From: Chlamydia sp.
Lineage (GTDB): Bacteria > Chlamydiota > Chlamydiia > Chlamydiales > Chlamydiaceae
Reading direction: 5' to 3'
DNA length: 64,000 nucleotides
Assembly: GCF_017472245.1 (NCBI RefSeq)
Contig: NZ_JAFUQR010000002.1
Location: forward strand, 62,001-126,000
Of the stretch, positions 19,288 through 27,406 are shown piece after piece (position 1 is the stretch's first letter; each line of letters opens with the position of its first letter). The notes under the pieces are model-generated. The model searched no databases. It saw only the letters and a list, made by a program, of their open reading frames with translations, and had not been told where the DNA came from. A program made the position numbers and the translations under genes.

Positions 19288-19470
19288 ATGAACACATTCA
19301 ACTATAAAAACATTCTTTCTTTGATTTTAGAGTTGGGTCTGCAGAAGCAGTTCTTCGGGTGTGTTTATGCGCGAATGATGGCTTCGTGTGAAGTCATTTT
19401 CTCTAAGGCAATGCATTCTGTTACCAAACGTTGGTTTTCTATTATTAGGGGTTGGGCCGCAGGAGGTTAA
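19288..19470 (+). CDS. Hypothetical 60-codon ORF, or part of a short RNA
   Basis: ATG-initiated ORF of 60 residues with a hydrophobic/aromatic composition and basic residues towards the end, closing W-A-A-G-G. There is no recognisable Shine-Dalgarno before the ATG. What makes it worth listing is context: it is alone between two AT-rich gaps and a strong intrinsic terminator begins 37 bp after its stop. A transcript of a few hundred bases therefore ends here, whether it encodes this peptide or is non-coding. I recognise no family. Confidence 0.4.
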   Translation: MNTFNYKNILSLILELGLQKQFFGCVYARMMASCEVIFSKAMHSVTKRWFSIIRGWAAGG

Positions 19471-19506
19471 ACAGAGAAGGGATCAATAGTCCGTAAATAG
19501 CGTGAG

Positions 19507-19552
19507 AAGCTCTTTGTTAGACCTAGAGGGTCTGGCAAAGAGCTTTTTTTTT
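19507..19552 (+). terminator. Strong intrinsic terminator
   Basis: AAGCTCTTTG (19507-19516) pairs with CAAAGAGCTT, and inner AGACC pairs with GGTCT around a short TAGAG-type loop; at least nine T follow directly. This is one of the clearest rho-independent terminators in the window. Confidence 0.85.
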
Positions 19553-19656
19553 GGGCCTAATCCCTGTAGTTGGTGCGGTGCAGTTGTATCACTTAGAAAA
19601 ATTTTTAGTAATTGTCGAAGAAATTTTAAAAAAAGGGGTGTATTTAAGGAGAAGTT

Positions 19657-21636
19657 ATGCCTGATCCATGTTCCAATAATAACAAAGAAGAGACTTGTTT
19701 ACGTATGTGTAGTGACGAAGAGTACTCTGCTGGGTCGATTGGTCAGAGTTCTTCGGTGGGGGGAGAAGAATCTACAAACACGTCTTCCGTACAGGCTCAG
19801 GTTACCGCAGAACATGTGAATGTAATGGTTGTAGGAGAGGGTGATAGTGGTTCTTCCTCAGCTGTAGAAACTGTAGATTGTAGTTTTAATGCTTTTGAGG
19901 ATGTTCGTGCTGGAGTGCGTATTTGTGATTTTGATGATGATGAGGATAGTAATCAAATTCCATGTGTTGAAGTAGGATATGTTAATGCAAGCGGGTTATC
20001 TCCGCGTAGTGTTTGGGGAGAAAGTCTCCAGTTGAGTGAGATGCTGCATCGACCTGTGGTTGCTATCCCTAATGCAGGTGGAAGAGCTTGTAGTATGCTC
20101 GCTAGAGGATTAGGTTTATCAAATTGTTGTCAGATCTCAGCCAATCACTCAACTGTACGCGCCTTATTAAGAACGTGGTACAAATTTTTTTTACAAGAAG
20201 AAGCAAAAGTCTTTCTGCAGATTTATTATGGGGACGGAGGGTTGTTTGTAGAGAGAGCTCTTCAGCTATTTTCCTGGTCTCCTCACTGTTTACGTATTCG
20301 AGTTGTTGGAATCAATCCGTCGTTTTTTGTTTCCACTATTTCGAATAGATACTTCTATATGAGTCCTGGTAGTTGTGGAAGGTTGTTGGATATAAATGGA
20401 TATTTAGCTGCTAGGCAGGAAGGGTGTGTTTCTTGTATTCCATTTTCTCCATATACACAAGGTATTATCCCTCAAGTTGGAGACGCTTGTTTTGAACTTG
20501 CTTTGCGTATGGAATTCATGAATGCCGCCGGTTTAGATTCTTTGATGATAGAGAATCTTCCTGCAGGAGAAAATCTCCATTCTCCTAATTTACAGGTGGT
20601 TAGAGTAGTTTCTTCTGAAGAAAGTCGTGCTTTTACTCGTTTAACAGCTGCTTTGAATGAGGATATGAGATCTTCTGTGCGCTCTGGAAATCCTTTCCCT
20701 GTGCCTGCTGTACGATTGATTCTTTTGTTAACTTCTCTATTTAGACATGCTCTAACTGCAACGAAGGCAGCATATTCGTATTCTCCGCAATCAATGAGTG
20801 TACTGGATGCGTTCGATGCTGGATTTACAGCTTCTTATATTGGTGGGGTTTCTTCAGAAATTTTTCTTTTGTGTACTAATCGTTCTGACAGAGCTCACCG
20901 TTTACGTTTGTTTAGGATGCTTGCAAGACTATTCTCCTCTTGGGGAGGGTTAATTGGAATGGTTGAGTTAAGTGTCTGCTATGGAGTAACGATAAACTTA
21001 TTGATTCAAAATGATCCGCAAACTAGCTGTACAAGAAACGCGCTTTTATGGCTAGAATCTACTCTCACACCTGTAATTATATTAGATCTTGCATCAAGAA
21101 ATTTCCCTAGATTGTGGGATGCGGTTGTAGGATTAGGAATGAGAATCATGACTCCATCTATGTGGAGAGAAGAAAGAGAGAGGATTGCTTCATCGAATCA
21201 AGGAAATATGGCTTTGGTTAGAAGTGGTCGGAGAGGGCGATACAATTCCAGACATCATACGGCTTTTGGGCTTTCTGTAGAACTGATATCCGTAATTTGT
21301 GGGGGTCTAGTACAGCTAATGTTTGTGGGATTAGATGGGTTTAATTTAAGACTGTCTGAAGAATGCCGAACATTTTCTTGCAATAATACTATATCTCAAT
21401 CTTCTTCTCATAACATTACGGCAATTGCAAATACGACTAATGGATGCTCTAACGGTATTAACAGTACTGTAAGAGATATTTACCCTCAAATAATGGGAAT
21501 AAGGAACGCGGATATTGAAAGTGGAAGTGTTGCTCGAGTTCTCAATACCATACGTATGATCTGGTGTGGAGTCATGCTATTATACTTTCTGTATACTGCA
21601 TTCCGCTTAGTAAGAAATTCTCATCGAAGAAACTAA
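19657..21636 (+). CDS. Chlamydia-specific membrane protein (CT_326-type), unknown function
   Basis: A 659-residue protein starting at an ATG with a good AAGGAG Shine-Dalgarno. Residues 1-100 are acidic and Ser/Val-rich without a signal peptide. A long central part follows with no motif I know. The C-terminal third carries hydrophobic segments: around residues 425-450 (beginning W-G-G-L-I-G-M-V-E-L), around 540-565 (L-I-S-V-I-C-G-G-L-V) and a last helix at about 628-648 before a basic tail. Between the last two is a Cys/Asn/Ser-rich loop with several N-x-S/T triplets. It is bounded by terminators on both sides, so it is a single-gene unit. I recognise no function; a surface or inclusion-membrane role is possible but unproven. 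Confidence 0.8.
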   Translation: MPDPCSNNNKEETCLRMCSDEEYSAGSIGQSSSVGGEESTNTSSVQAQVTAEHVNVMVVGEGDSGSSSAVETVDCSFNAFEDVRAGVRICDFDDDEDSNQIPCVEVGYVNASGLSPRSVWGESLQLSEMLHRPVVAIPNAGGRACSMLARGLGLSNCCQISANHSTVRALLRTWYKFFLQEEAKVFLQIYYGDGGLFVERALQLFSWSPHCLRIRVVGINPSFFVSTISNRYFYMSPGSCGRLLDINGYLAARQEGCVSCIPFSPYTQGIIPQVGDACFELALRMEFMNAAGLDSLMIENLPAGENLHSPNLQVVRVVSSEESRAFTRLTAALNEDMRSSVRSGNPFPVPAVRLILLLTSLFRHALTATKAAYSYSPQSMSVLDAFDAGFTASYIGGVSSEIFLLCTNRSDRAHRLRLFRMLARLFSSWGGLIGMVELSVCYGVTINLLIQNDPQTSCTRNALLWLESTLTPVIILDLASRNFPRLWDAVVGLGMRIMTPSMWREERERIASSNQGNMALVRSGRRGRYNSRHHTAFGLSVELISVICGGLVQLMFVGLDGFNLRLSEECRTFSCNNTISQSSSHNITAIANTTNGCSNGINSTVRDIYPQIMGIRNADIESGSVARVLNTIRMIWCGVMLLYFLYTAFRLVRNSHRRN

Positions 21637-21657
21637 TATTCTTATGGACACAGAAAG

Positions 21658-21691
21658 ATAGCCAATGGGAGTCATTGGCTATTTTTTTTTT
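21658..21691 (+). terminator. Intrinsic terminator after the 659-residue protein
   Basis: ATAGCCAATG and CATTGGCTAT form a perfect 10-bp stem around a 5-nt loop, followed by a run of T. It lies about 20 bp past the stop codon and reaches into the convergent SufE-like gene's stop codon. Confidence 0.88.
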
Positions 21692-22139
21692 ATTTAGTTT
21701 TTCGAGTCAGGTATTGAACAGCTATACGTTGCATTCTTAGAAACAGAGATTCTCCTCCACGAGATCGTCCCATAGATAGATGTTTGCTTAATTTTTCAAA
21801 AAATAGTGGTTTGCAGGTCAAAATTGTTTCAGGAGTTTCTCCGGAGTAAATATCAGAGAATAGCACCGCAATACCAGAAGAGATTAAAGCTTCAGTATAG
21901 GTAAAGAAGAATAGTGCATCATTTCTGAACTCACTATGAAGATAAAGATCACTTTGGCAGCCTAAAACCAAATTCTCTTTTGTTAAAAATTCTTTCGGGA
22001 AAGGTTTTGCTGAGAGTCCGATTTGCAAAAGCTGTTTATAAAAGGTGTCCTTAATGAAATTTTCTGGAAAAAGAAGGGTCAGAGCTTTTTCTTGTTTTTC
22101 TAGACAAGTTTTATGTTCAGAAGGGATTGTTAATATCAT
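21690..22139 (-). CDS. SufE-like sulfur acceptor protein
   Basis: SufE proteins take persulfide sulfur from SufS-type cysteine desulfurases onto a conserved cysteine for Fe-S cluster assembly. This 149-residue protein has the family layout: L-L-Q-I-G-L near residue 37, then N-L-V-L-G-C-Q-S with the acceptor cysteine at 61, then E-A-L-I-S-S-G-I-A-V-L (usual K-G-L-x-A-L), the Y-S-G-E-T-P-E-T-I-L block and the final S-R-G-G motif with a basic helix. Its start overlaps the end of the upstream gene by 4 bp (ATGA), so it is coupled to an Inc-like membrane protein rather than to suf genes. Identification is from motif pattern, not a search. Confidence 0.75.
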   Translation of the reverse strand: MILTIPSEHKTCLEKQEKALTLLFPENFIKDTFYKQLLQIGLSAKPFPKEFLTKENLVLGCQSDLYLHSEFRNDALFFFTYTEALISSGIAVLFSDIYSGETPETILTCKPLFFEKLSKHLSMGRSRGGESLFLRMQRIAVQYLTRKTK

Positions 22140-23044
22140 CGTTCAATAACTCGTGTTGGACAATCATAGAGATGAGCAAGCGATTGTTTTAGCTGGGCAA
22201 TCTTGTGGTTGAGTATAGTGATTGCTGTTTTGGATTTGTTGTATAAAATATCGTTCCCCATATCTCCTGGAATGGAAATACGGTCCGTAAGAGGACGTAT
22301 TATTATTGTTTTAGTCTGGTTATGAGAGCGTCTCTGTAGTATATCTAGACGCTTTTGTAAGATCATTTGATTACGAACTAACTGGCATTGTAGAATAGCT
22401 CTCCGAATCTGTTTTTCTTGCTTATTAAAAAGGTCCCGGTCAGCTACATATCCAGGCCCTGCTTTGAAACGACGTCCATAGGCTGCTAAGATACTAGTTT
22501 GATTTCCTAAAAATGCTCCAATAATGAAGCCTATAGCGTGAGGCGATGCATAGATAAGGGCTGAAATCGATGCAATGATTGTAGCAAGAAGAAATTGTCT
22601 CGTACCATTGGGATCTAATTGTTGTAACCCATGGTTAGTGATATTCCATAAGCTATTTAGATGGGGATGTTTATTGTGTTTATCCAAAAAGTTAGCGGAA
22701 ATAATACCGAGAACAACCCCGGCTCCAAATCCTATTCCTAGCCAAATACTCAAAACTACAGCAACAGAACTATGGCAAATCAAAATTAGAGACCAGGCAA
22801 GGATATACAGAAGAAGGTATTTCCAATTTCTTTGTAAAAAGTCTCCGATAGTATGAATTACTGCGCGTAATCGATTTTGATTCTGAATTGGCTCTGGAAC
22901 AAGTGTAGACAAAGCAGCAAGCGAAGAGGTTGAAGCTGTTGGGGTTTCTGCAACAACGGTGTTAGCAGTGTTGCAACAAAGATCCTCAGGAGGGGGTAGG
23001 GGTAGAGCACTATGAGGAGCAACAGGTAAAACGGTTTTGACCAT
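22136..23044 (-). CDS. Inc-like bilobed hydrophobic protein (CT_324-type)
   Basis: A 302-residue protein without a signal peptide. A Pro/Thr-rich soluble N terminus (1-70) leads into two hydrophobic hairpins: about 76-116 (two closely spaced helices) and about 150-181. A basic C-terminal half follows with a Gln/Arg/Leu-rich, likely coiled-coil stretch (about 210-250). Closely paired membrane helices with cytosolic flanks are the signature of chlamydial inclusion membrane proteins, which are type III secreted. That is my inference; I see no sequence homology to a named Inc. It is co-translated with the SufE-like gene. Confidence 0.65.
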   Translation of the reverse strand: MVKTVLPVAPHSALPLPPPEDLCCNTANTVVAETPTASTSSLAALSTLVPEPIQNQNRLRAVIHTIGDFLQRNWKYLLLYILAWSLILICHSSVAVVLSIWLGIGFGAGVVLGIISANFLDKHNKHPHLNSLWNITNHGLQQLDPNGTRQFLLATIIASISALIYASPHAIGFIIGAFLGNQTSILAAYGRRFKAGPGYVADRDLFNKQEKQIRRAILQCQLVRNQMILQKRLDILQRRSHNQTKTIIIRPLTDRISIPGDMGNDILYNKSKTAITILNHKIAQLKQSLAHLYDCPTRVIER

Positions 23045-23088
23045 GGCCTATCTACTTTTTAAAGCGCAATAAAAGATCTTTAGACAGG

Positions 23089-23117
23089 ATTAACTGGAGT
23101 ATCTCAGAACGTCTCAA
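23089..23117 (-). promoter_or_regulatory. Possible promoter for the Inc-like/SufE-like pair
   Basis: On the minus strand TTGAGA (23117-23112) and GTTAAT (23094-23089) have a 17-bp spacer, about 45 bp before the start at 23044. The -10 matches only four of six positions. Confidence 0.35.
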
Positions 23118-23286
23118 AAAAGAAATTAAGCTTCTTATTCGGAGGACGAGGGGCCTTGCAAATGTTGAGTCTAAACGGCTCAGTCTAAAGCTTAAGGTTT
23201 TTGATTGTAAACAAATAAAAATATTATTTGTTTTAGCGTGCGCAAAGAGGAGAGGATACTTCCCTTTGCGTTTTTTGACAAGTTGT
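23118..23286. other. Intergenic region upstream of infA with an orphan terminator
   Basis: No ORF of note. It contains a possible weak promoter (TTGATT 23201-23206 and TATTAT 23222-23227, spacer 15) directly before a plus-strand terminator at 23241-23276. It thus appears to hold the end of a short plus-strand transcript whose start I cannot place. Confidence 0.45.
23241..23276 (+). terminator. Intrinsic terminator with no annotated upstream gene
   Basis: CGCAAAG (23241-23247) pairs with CTTTGCG (23264-23270), with further inner GGAG/CTTCC pairing, followed by six T. On the plus strand nothing recognisable lies upstream, because the neighbouring gene reads away from it. It sits immediately before the infA promoter. 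Confidence 0.7.
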
Positions 23287-23314
23287 TTGACATTTTCTGC
23301 TCAGTCGATATAAT
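23287..23314 (+). promoter_or_regulatory. Consensus sigma66 promoter for infA and downstream genes
   Basis: TTGACA at 23287-23292 and TATAAT at 23309-23314, both perfect hexamers, are separated by 16 bp. A GC-containing discriminator (CGCTCC) follows. It is the best match to the housekeeping consensus in the window. Confidence 0.85.
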
Positions 23315-23339
23315 CGCTCCCTCGAGTTCCCGGAGAATG

Positions 23340-23384
23340 ACAGGTTTGTGGCTTTGTAGGGGCTTAGGCCTGTTTTTTTATTTT
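23340..23384 (+). terminator. Terminator-like hairpin in the infA leader
   Basis: ACAGG (23340-23344) pairs with CCTGT (23369-23373), with a partly paired interior, and a T-rich tract (TTTTTTTATTTT) follows. It lies between the promoter and the infA ATG, so it would act as a leader attenuator if it forms. The stem is short and the loop long. Confidence 0.4.
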
Positions 23385-23429
23385 AAACTTGGAATAAAGA
23401 GATAGAATATTTTTTAGGTTTTTTTAGGA

Positions 23430-23651
23430 ATGGCAAAAAAAGAAGATACGATCGTTCTAGAAGGTAAGGTGGAAGAGCTGCTTCCTGGTATGCATTTCAA
23501 GGTAATGTTGGAGAACGGGGTCCCCATTACTGCGCATTTGTGCGGTAAAATGCGTATGAGCAATATCCGTCTTCTAGTTGGAGATCGTGTAACTGTTGAA
23601 ATGTCCACTTATGATTTGACAAAAGCGCGAGTTGTCTACAGACATCGTTAG
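23430..23651 (+). CDS. infA: Translation initiation factor IF-1
   Basis: A single OB-fold protein of 73 residues that binds the ribosomal A site during initiation. It reads M-A-K-K-E-D at the N terminus, then [17 protein letters not shown] and the [12 protein letters not shown] block, all typical of IF-1. It is the first gene after the consensus promoter at 23287 and its leader hairpin. The tRNA-Thr and tuf follow. Confidence 0.95.
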   Translation: MAKKEDTIVLEGKVEELLPGMHFKVMLENGVPITAHLCGKMRMSNIRLLVGDRVTVEMSTYDLTKARVVYRHR

Positions 23652-23703
23652 AGGGTGTTTTGCTGTCCTTCGAATAAAGTCGCGCAGTTTTGAGGGGGAA
23701 AGC

Positions 23704-23733
23704 TTGATAATAATCTGTATCTGAAGTTACTAT
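23704..23733 (+). promoter_or_regulatory. Promoter for tRNA-Thr/tuf
   Basis: TTGATA at 23704-23709 and TACTAT at 23728-23733 with an 18-bp spacer, followed by a GC-containing discriminator. It lies about 150 bp before the tRNA, so a leader would be processed off. Confidence 0.5.
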
Positions 23734-23883
23734 GCTCGTGTCGAAGCCGGGGGTGTCCTCAGTTATGTCTTGCACAACTTTTGTTTGCGACTGAGGCGAG
23801 GTTAAAACGAATGTTAGGGCTGGTTGAAGGTTTAACACGGGAAATGCGCTGTTGATTAGGTTGCTTCCTCTTTTTACGTATAG

Positions 23884-23955
23884 GCCCAGGTAGCTCAGTG
23901 GTAGAGCACTTGCATGGTAAGCAAGTGGTCGTAGGTTCAATTCCTATTCTGGGCA
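23884..23955 (+). tRNA. tRNA-Thr (GGT anticodon)
   Basis: Complete cloverleaf: acceptor GCCCAGG/TCTGGGC with discriminator A, D-arm GCTC/GAGC, anticodon stem CTTGC/GCAAG with loop ATGGTAA, T-arm GTAGG/CCTAT. The anticodon is GGT, reading ACC and ACU. It lies 45 bp before the tuf start, the same tRNA-Thr/tuf neighbourhood seen in many bacteria. CCA is not encoded. Confidence 0.96.
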
Positions 23956-24000
23956 AAAGATATCGGTAGCAAACTAATTTTTAATTTGAGGATTTTTGAG

Positions 24001-25185
24001 ATGTCAAAAGAAACTTTTCAACGTAATAAGCCTCATATCAACATAGGGACCATTGGACACGTTGACCATGGTAAGACTACGTTGACAGCTGCTATTACGC
24101 GTGCGTTGTCTGGAGATGGGTTGGCTGATTTTCGTGATTATAGCTCTATTGACAACACTCCTGAAGAAAAAGCTCGTGGTATTACGATTAACGCTTCCCA
24201 CGTTGAGTACGAAACTCCTAATCGCCACTATGCTCACGTGGATTGTCCTGGTCACGCCGATTACGTCAAGAATATGATCACCGGTGCTGCTCAAATGGAT
24301 GGGGCCATTTTGGTTGTTTCTGCGACAGATGGAGCAATGCCTCAGACTAAAGAGCACATTCTTTTGGCAAGACAAGTGGGTGTTCCTTACATCGTTGTTT
24401 TCCTCAATAAAATTGATATGATTTCCGAAGAAGATGCTGAGCTCGTTGATTTAGTTGAAATGGAGTTGGCCGAGCTTCTTGAAGAAAAAGGATATAAGGG
24501 ATGTCCAATTATCAGAGGTTCTGCTTTGAAAGCTTTAGAAGGAGATCCTGCATACATAGAGAAGGTTCGAGAGCTAATGCAAGCTGTCGATGATAATATC
24601 CCAACTCCAGAAAGAGAAATTGATAAGCCTTTCTTAATGCCTATTGAGGATGTATTTTCTATTTCTGGACGAGGAACAGTAGTAACTGGACGTATTGAAC
24701 GTGGAATTGTTAAGGTTTCCGATAAAGTTCAGTTAGTTGGTCTTAGAGATACTAAAGATACGATCGTTACAGGGGTTGAAATGTTCAGAAAAGAGCTTCC
24801 TGAAGGTCGTGCAGGAGAAAACGTCGGATTGCTCCTTAGGGGTATTGGTAAAAATGACGTTGAAAGAGGAATGGTCGTTTGTTTGCCAAACAGTGTTAAA
24901 CCTCATACACAATTTAAGTGTGCTGTTTACGTTTTGCAAAAGGAAGAGGGCGGTCGTCACAAGCCTTTCTTCACGGGATATAGACCTCAGTTCTTCTTCC
25001 GTACTACAGACGTTACAGGTGTTGTAACTTTGCCTGAAGGAGTTGAAATGGTTATGCCTGGAGATAATGTCGAGTTTGAAGTGCAATTAATTAGTCCTGT
25101 GGCTTTGGAAGAAGGAATGAGATTTGCCATTCGAGAAGGCGGTCGTACAATTGGCGCTGGAACTATTTCTAAAATCATTGCATAA
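24001..25185 (+). CDS. tuf: Elongation factor Tu
   Basis: EF-Tu carries aminoacyl-tRNA to the ribosome. The 394-residue protein shows G1 G-H-V-D-H-G-K-T, switch I R-G-I-T-I-N, G3 D-C-P-G-H and G4 N-K-I-D. It ends G-T-I-S-K-I-I-A. The frame is open a few codons further upstream, but the ATG at 24001 has a GAGG Shine-Dalgarno and begins the standard M-S-K-E-T-F. Residues such as Pro after Y-E-T, and Ala in M-E-L-A-E-L, differ from the C. trachomatis sequence I remember, which is my main reason for leaning to C. muridarum. Confidence 0.98.
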   Translation: MSKETFQRNKPHINIGTIGHVDHGKTTLTAAITRALSGDGLADFRDYSSIDNTPEEKARGITINASHVEYETPNRHYAHVDCPGHADYVKNMITGAAQMDGAILVVSATDGAMPQTKEHILLARQVGVPYIVVFLNKIDMISEEDAELVDLVEMELAELLEEKGYKGCPIIRGSALKALEGDPAYIEKVRELMQAVDDNIPTPEREIDKPFLMPIEDVFSISGRGTVVTGRIERGIVKVSDKVQLVGLRDTKDTIVTGVEMFRKELPEGRAGENVGLLLRGIGKNDVERGMVVCLPNSVKPHTQFKCAVYVLQKEEGGRHKPFFTGYRPQFFFRTTDVTGVVTLPEGVEMVMPGDNVEFEVQLISPVALEEGMRFAIREGGRTIGAGTISKIIA

Positions 25186-25203
25186 ATGTGTAAGTAATGT
25201 GTT

Positions 25204-25228
25204 GGCAAGGCGTTTATGCAGCCTTGCC
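25204..25228 (+). terminator. Hairpin between tuf and tRNA-Trp
   Basis: GGCAAGGC (25204-25211) and GCCTTGCC (25221-25228) form a perfect GC-rich 8-bp stem with a 9-nt loop, but only three T follow. It may be a partial terminator or a processing site separating tuf mRNA from tRNA-Trp. Confidence 0.55.
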
Positions 25229-25231
25229 TTT

Positions 25232-25304
25232 GGGTGTGTAGCTTAGATGGTAGAGCAGTGGCCTCCAAAGCCGCCGGTCGGGGGTTCGAATCCCTCCGCA
25301 CTCG
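25232..25304 (+). tRNA. tRNA-Trp (CCA anticodon)
   Basis: Cloverleaf with acceptor GGGTGTG/CGCACTC (two G-U pairs), discriminator G, anticodon loop CTCCAAA (anticodon CCA) and a T-arm with TTCGAAT loop. It lies between tuf and secE, a neighbourhood shared with many bacteria. CCA 3' end not encoded. Confidence 0.96.
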
Positions 25305-25333
25305 TATTAGATAACTGAAAGAAGAATTCATTT

Positions 25334-25582
25334 ATGGGGCAGGATCGCCGAAGAAAATTTCTTAAAAAAGTGTCTTCAGCAAAAAAGCAAGCGGCTTTTG
25401 CAGGCAGTTTTATTGAAGAAATTAAAAAGATTGAGTGGGTAAGTAAGCGAGATCTTAGAAGATATGTCAAAATTATTTTGGTAAGTATTTTCGGCTTTGG
25501 ATTTTCCATCTATTGTGTAGATTTGGCTCTTCGGAAATTTCTTTCATTATTGGGTAAAGTAACAAGCTTTTTCTTTGGTTAA
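25334..25582 (+). CDS. secE: Preprotein translocase subunit SecE
   Basis: SecE stabilises the SecY channel. The 82-residue protein has a basic N terminus, the conserved amphipathic segment F-I-E-E-I-K-K-I-E-W-V-S (about 27-38) and one membrane helix (about 45-65), the minimal single-helix form. It is followed 3 bp later by nusG, the standard secE-nusG pair. Confidence 0.92.
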   Translation: MGQDRRRKFLKKVSSAKKQAAFAGSFIEEIKKIEWVSKRDLRRYVKIILVSIFGFGFSIYCVDLALRKFLSLLGKVTSFFFG

Positions 25583-25585
25583 TTC

Positions 25586-26134
25586 ATGTTTAAATGGTAT
25601 GTCGTCCAAGTTTTTACGGCTCAAGAAAAGAAGGTAAAAAAATCTTTAGAAGATTTTAAAGAAGCTTCAGGAATGGCTGATTTTATTCAGCAGATTATTC
25701 TTCCTTCCGAAAACGTTATGGAAGTAAAAAAAGGTGAGCACAAAGTTGTTGAGAAGTATATTTGGCCGGGATACCTCCTAATTAAAATGCATTTAACGGA
25801 CGAATCTTGGTCATATGTAAAAAAGACGCAAGGTGTAGTTGAATTTTTGGGAGGGGGCGTTCCTGTAGCTCTGTCTGAAGAAGAAGTAAAAAATATTTTA
25901 GCAGATTTAGAAGAGAAGAAATCTGGAATTGTTCAGAAGCATAAATTTGAAGTAGGGTCGCGAGTTAAAATTAATGACGGAGTTTTTGTTAACTTTGTTG
26001 GAATTGTTTCAGAGGTATTTCACGACAAAGGACGACTTAGCGTTATGGTTTCCATTTTTGGAAGAGAGACTCGTGTTGATGATTTAGAATTTTGGCAGGT
26101 AGAAGAAGTCTTGCCGGGGCAAGAAAGTGAATAA
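25586..26134 (+). CDS. nusG: Transcription antitermination factor NusG
   Basis: NusG binds RNA polymerase and links it to Rho or the ribosome. The NGN domain begins W-Y-V-V-Q-V-F-T-A-Q-E, with the Y-I-W-P-G-Y-L-L-I-K-M strand. The C-terminal KOW domain shows F-E-V-G-S-R-V-K-I-N-D-G-V-F and G-R-L-S-V-M-V-S-I-F-G-R. The length of 182 residues is typical. It lies between secE and rplK. Confidence 0.96.
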   Translation: MFKWYVVQVFTAQEKKVKKSLEDFKEASGMADFIQQIILPSENVMEVKKGEHKVVEKYIWPGYLLIKMHLTDESWSYVKKTQGVVEFLGGGVPVALSEEEVKNILADLEEKKSGIVQKHKFEVGSRVKINDGVFVNFVGIVSEVFHDKGRLSVMVSIFGRETRVDDLEFWQVEEVLPGQESE

Positions 26135-26162
26135 GAATAAGAAATTCTGTGTATTCTTATTC
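26129..26162 (+). other. Perfect 10-bp hairpin between nusG and rplK
   Basis: GAATAAGAAT (26129-26138) pairs with ATTCTTATTC (26153-26162), loop 14 nt, starting inside the nusG stop region. No T tract follows. A perfect TATAAT occurs at 26173-26178 but without a convincing -35. This could be an RNA-processing site or a weak regulated junction. Confidence 0.45.
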
Positions 26163-26238
26163 TCTATGTTCTTATAATTTAACTTTTTCGTTTTTCCCTC
26201 GTTATTGAGAGGAGTGCTAAGGCTGAGTAGGGTTGAAT

Positions 26239-26664
26239 ATGTCGAATAAAAAAATTATTAAAATTATTAAATTGCAAATCCCTGGAGGGAAAGCTAACCC
26301 CGCTCCACCAATTGGTCCTGCTTTGGGTGCTGCAGGAGTAAATATTATGGGTTTTTGCAAAGAGTTCAACGCGGCAACTCAGGATCGTCCGGGTGATTTA
26401 CTTCCTGTTGTAATCACTGTATATTCAGATAAGACTTTTTCTTTTGTGATGAAACAGCCTCCTGTTTCTTCATTAATTAAAAAAGCTTTAGGCCTAGAAT
26501 CTGGGTCTAAAATTCCTAACAGAAATAAAGTTGGTAAGTTGTCTCGAGCACAAATAACGGCGATTGCTGAGCAAAAGATGAAAGATATGGATATTGTTCT
26601 TTTGGAATCTGCTGAAAGAATGGTTGAGGGGACTGCCCGTAGTATGGGTGTAGATGTAGAGTAA
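26239..26664 (+). CDS. rplK: 50S ribosomal protein L11
   Basis: L11 forms the base of the ribosomal stalk and the GTPase centre. It has the proline-rich [16 protein letters not shown] block and the C-terminal rRNA-binding domain ending G-T-A-R-S-M-G-V. I chose the ATG at 26239 (141 residues) over an upstream in-frame TTG, because it gives the standard length. rplA follows after 22 bp. Confidence 0.97.
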   Translation: MSNKKIIKIIKLQIPGGKANPAPPIGPALGAAGVNIMGFCKEFNAATQDRPGDLLPVVITVYSDKTFSFVMKQPPVSSLIKKALGLESGSKIPNRNKVGKLSRAQITAIAEQKMKDMDIVLLESAERMVEGTARSMGVDVE

Positions 26665-26686
26665 TTAGTTAAAGAGCTGCATAATT

Positions 26687-27385
26687 ATGACAAAGCAAGG
26701 AAAACGCATTCGTGGTATTCGAGAGAGTTACGATTTCGCAAGATCGTACTCTTTAGGTGAAGCGATAGATATTTTAAAACAGTGTCCTGCTGTGCGTTTT
26801 GATCAAACGGTTGATGTTTCTGTTAAATTAGGAATCGATCCTAGAAAAGGCGATCAGCAAATTCGAGGTTCGGTTTCGTTGCCTCATGGTACCGGTAAAG
26901 TGTTGCGAATTTTAGTTTTTGCCGCAGGAGATAAGGCAGCAGAAGCTATTGAGGCTGGAGCAGACTTCGTTGGTAGTGACGATTTAGTAGAAAAAATCAA
27001 AGGGGGGTGGGTTGATTTTGATGTTGCTGTTGCTACTCCCGATATGATGAGAGAAGTTGGTAAGCTTGGAAAAATTTTAGGGCCTAGGAATTTAATGCCT
27101 ACGCCAAAAGCTGGTACTGTGACAACCGATGTAGTTAGAGCTATTTCAGAGTTGCGAAAAGGTAAAATTGAGTTTAAAGCTGATCGAGCGGGCGTGTGCA
27201 ATGTAGGAGTTGCGAAGCTTTCTTTCGGTAGTGCGCAAATCAAAGAAAATGTAGAGGCCTTGTGTGCTGCTTTAATTAAGGCTAAGCCAGCAACTGCAAA
27301 GGGACAATATTTAGTTAATTTCACTATTTCCTCGACCATGGGACCAGGTGTTACCGTGGATACTAGGGAGTTGATTGCATTGTAA
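26687..27385 (+). CDS. rplA: 50S ribosomal protein L1
   Basis: L1 binds 23S rRNA at the E-site stalk. The 232-residue protein has the typical R-K-G-D-Q-Q-I-R-G and L-P-H-G-T-G-K stretches, the [14 protein letters not shown] motif, and the closing [10 protein letters not shown]. In many bacteria L1 represses its own rplKA mRNA; I see no clear mimic site here. Confidence 0.97.
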   Translation: MTKQGKRIRGIRESYDFARSYSLGEAIDILKQCPAVRFDQTVDVSVKLGIDPRKGDQQIRGSVSLPHGTGKVLRILVFAAGDKAAEAIEAGADFVGSDDLVEKIKGGWVDFDVAVATPDMMREVGKLGKILGPRNLMPTPKAGTVTTDVVRAISELRKGKIEFKADRAGVCNVGVAKLSFGSAQIKENVEALCAALIKAKPATAKGQYLVNFTISSTMGPGVTVDTRELIAL

Positions 27386-27406
27386 TTCTAAGTTTGAAGA
27401 GGAAGA

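Noticed and set aside
23527-23940. Minus-strand 137-codon ORF across infA, the tRNA leader and tRNA-Thr
   Set aside because: It reads antisense through a tRNA and infA and has no Shine-Dalgarno or family features.
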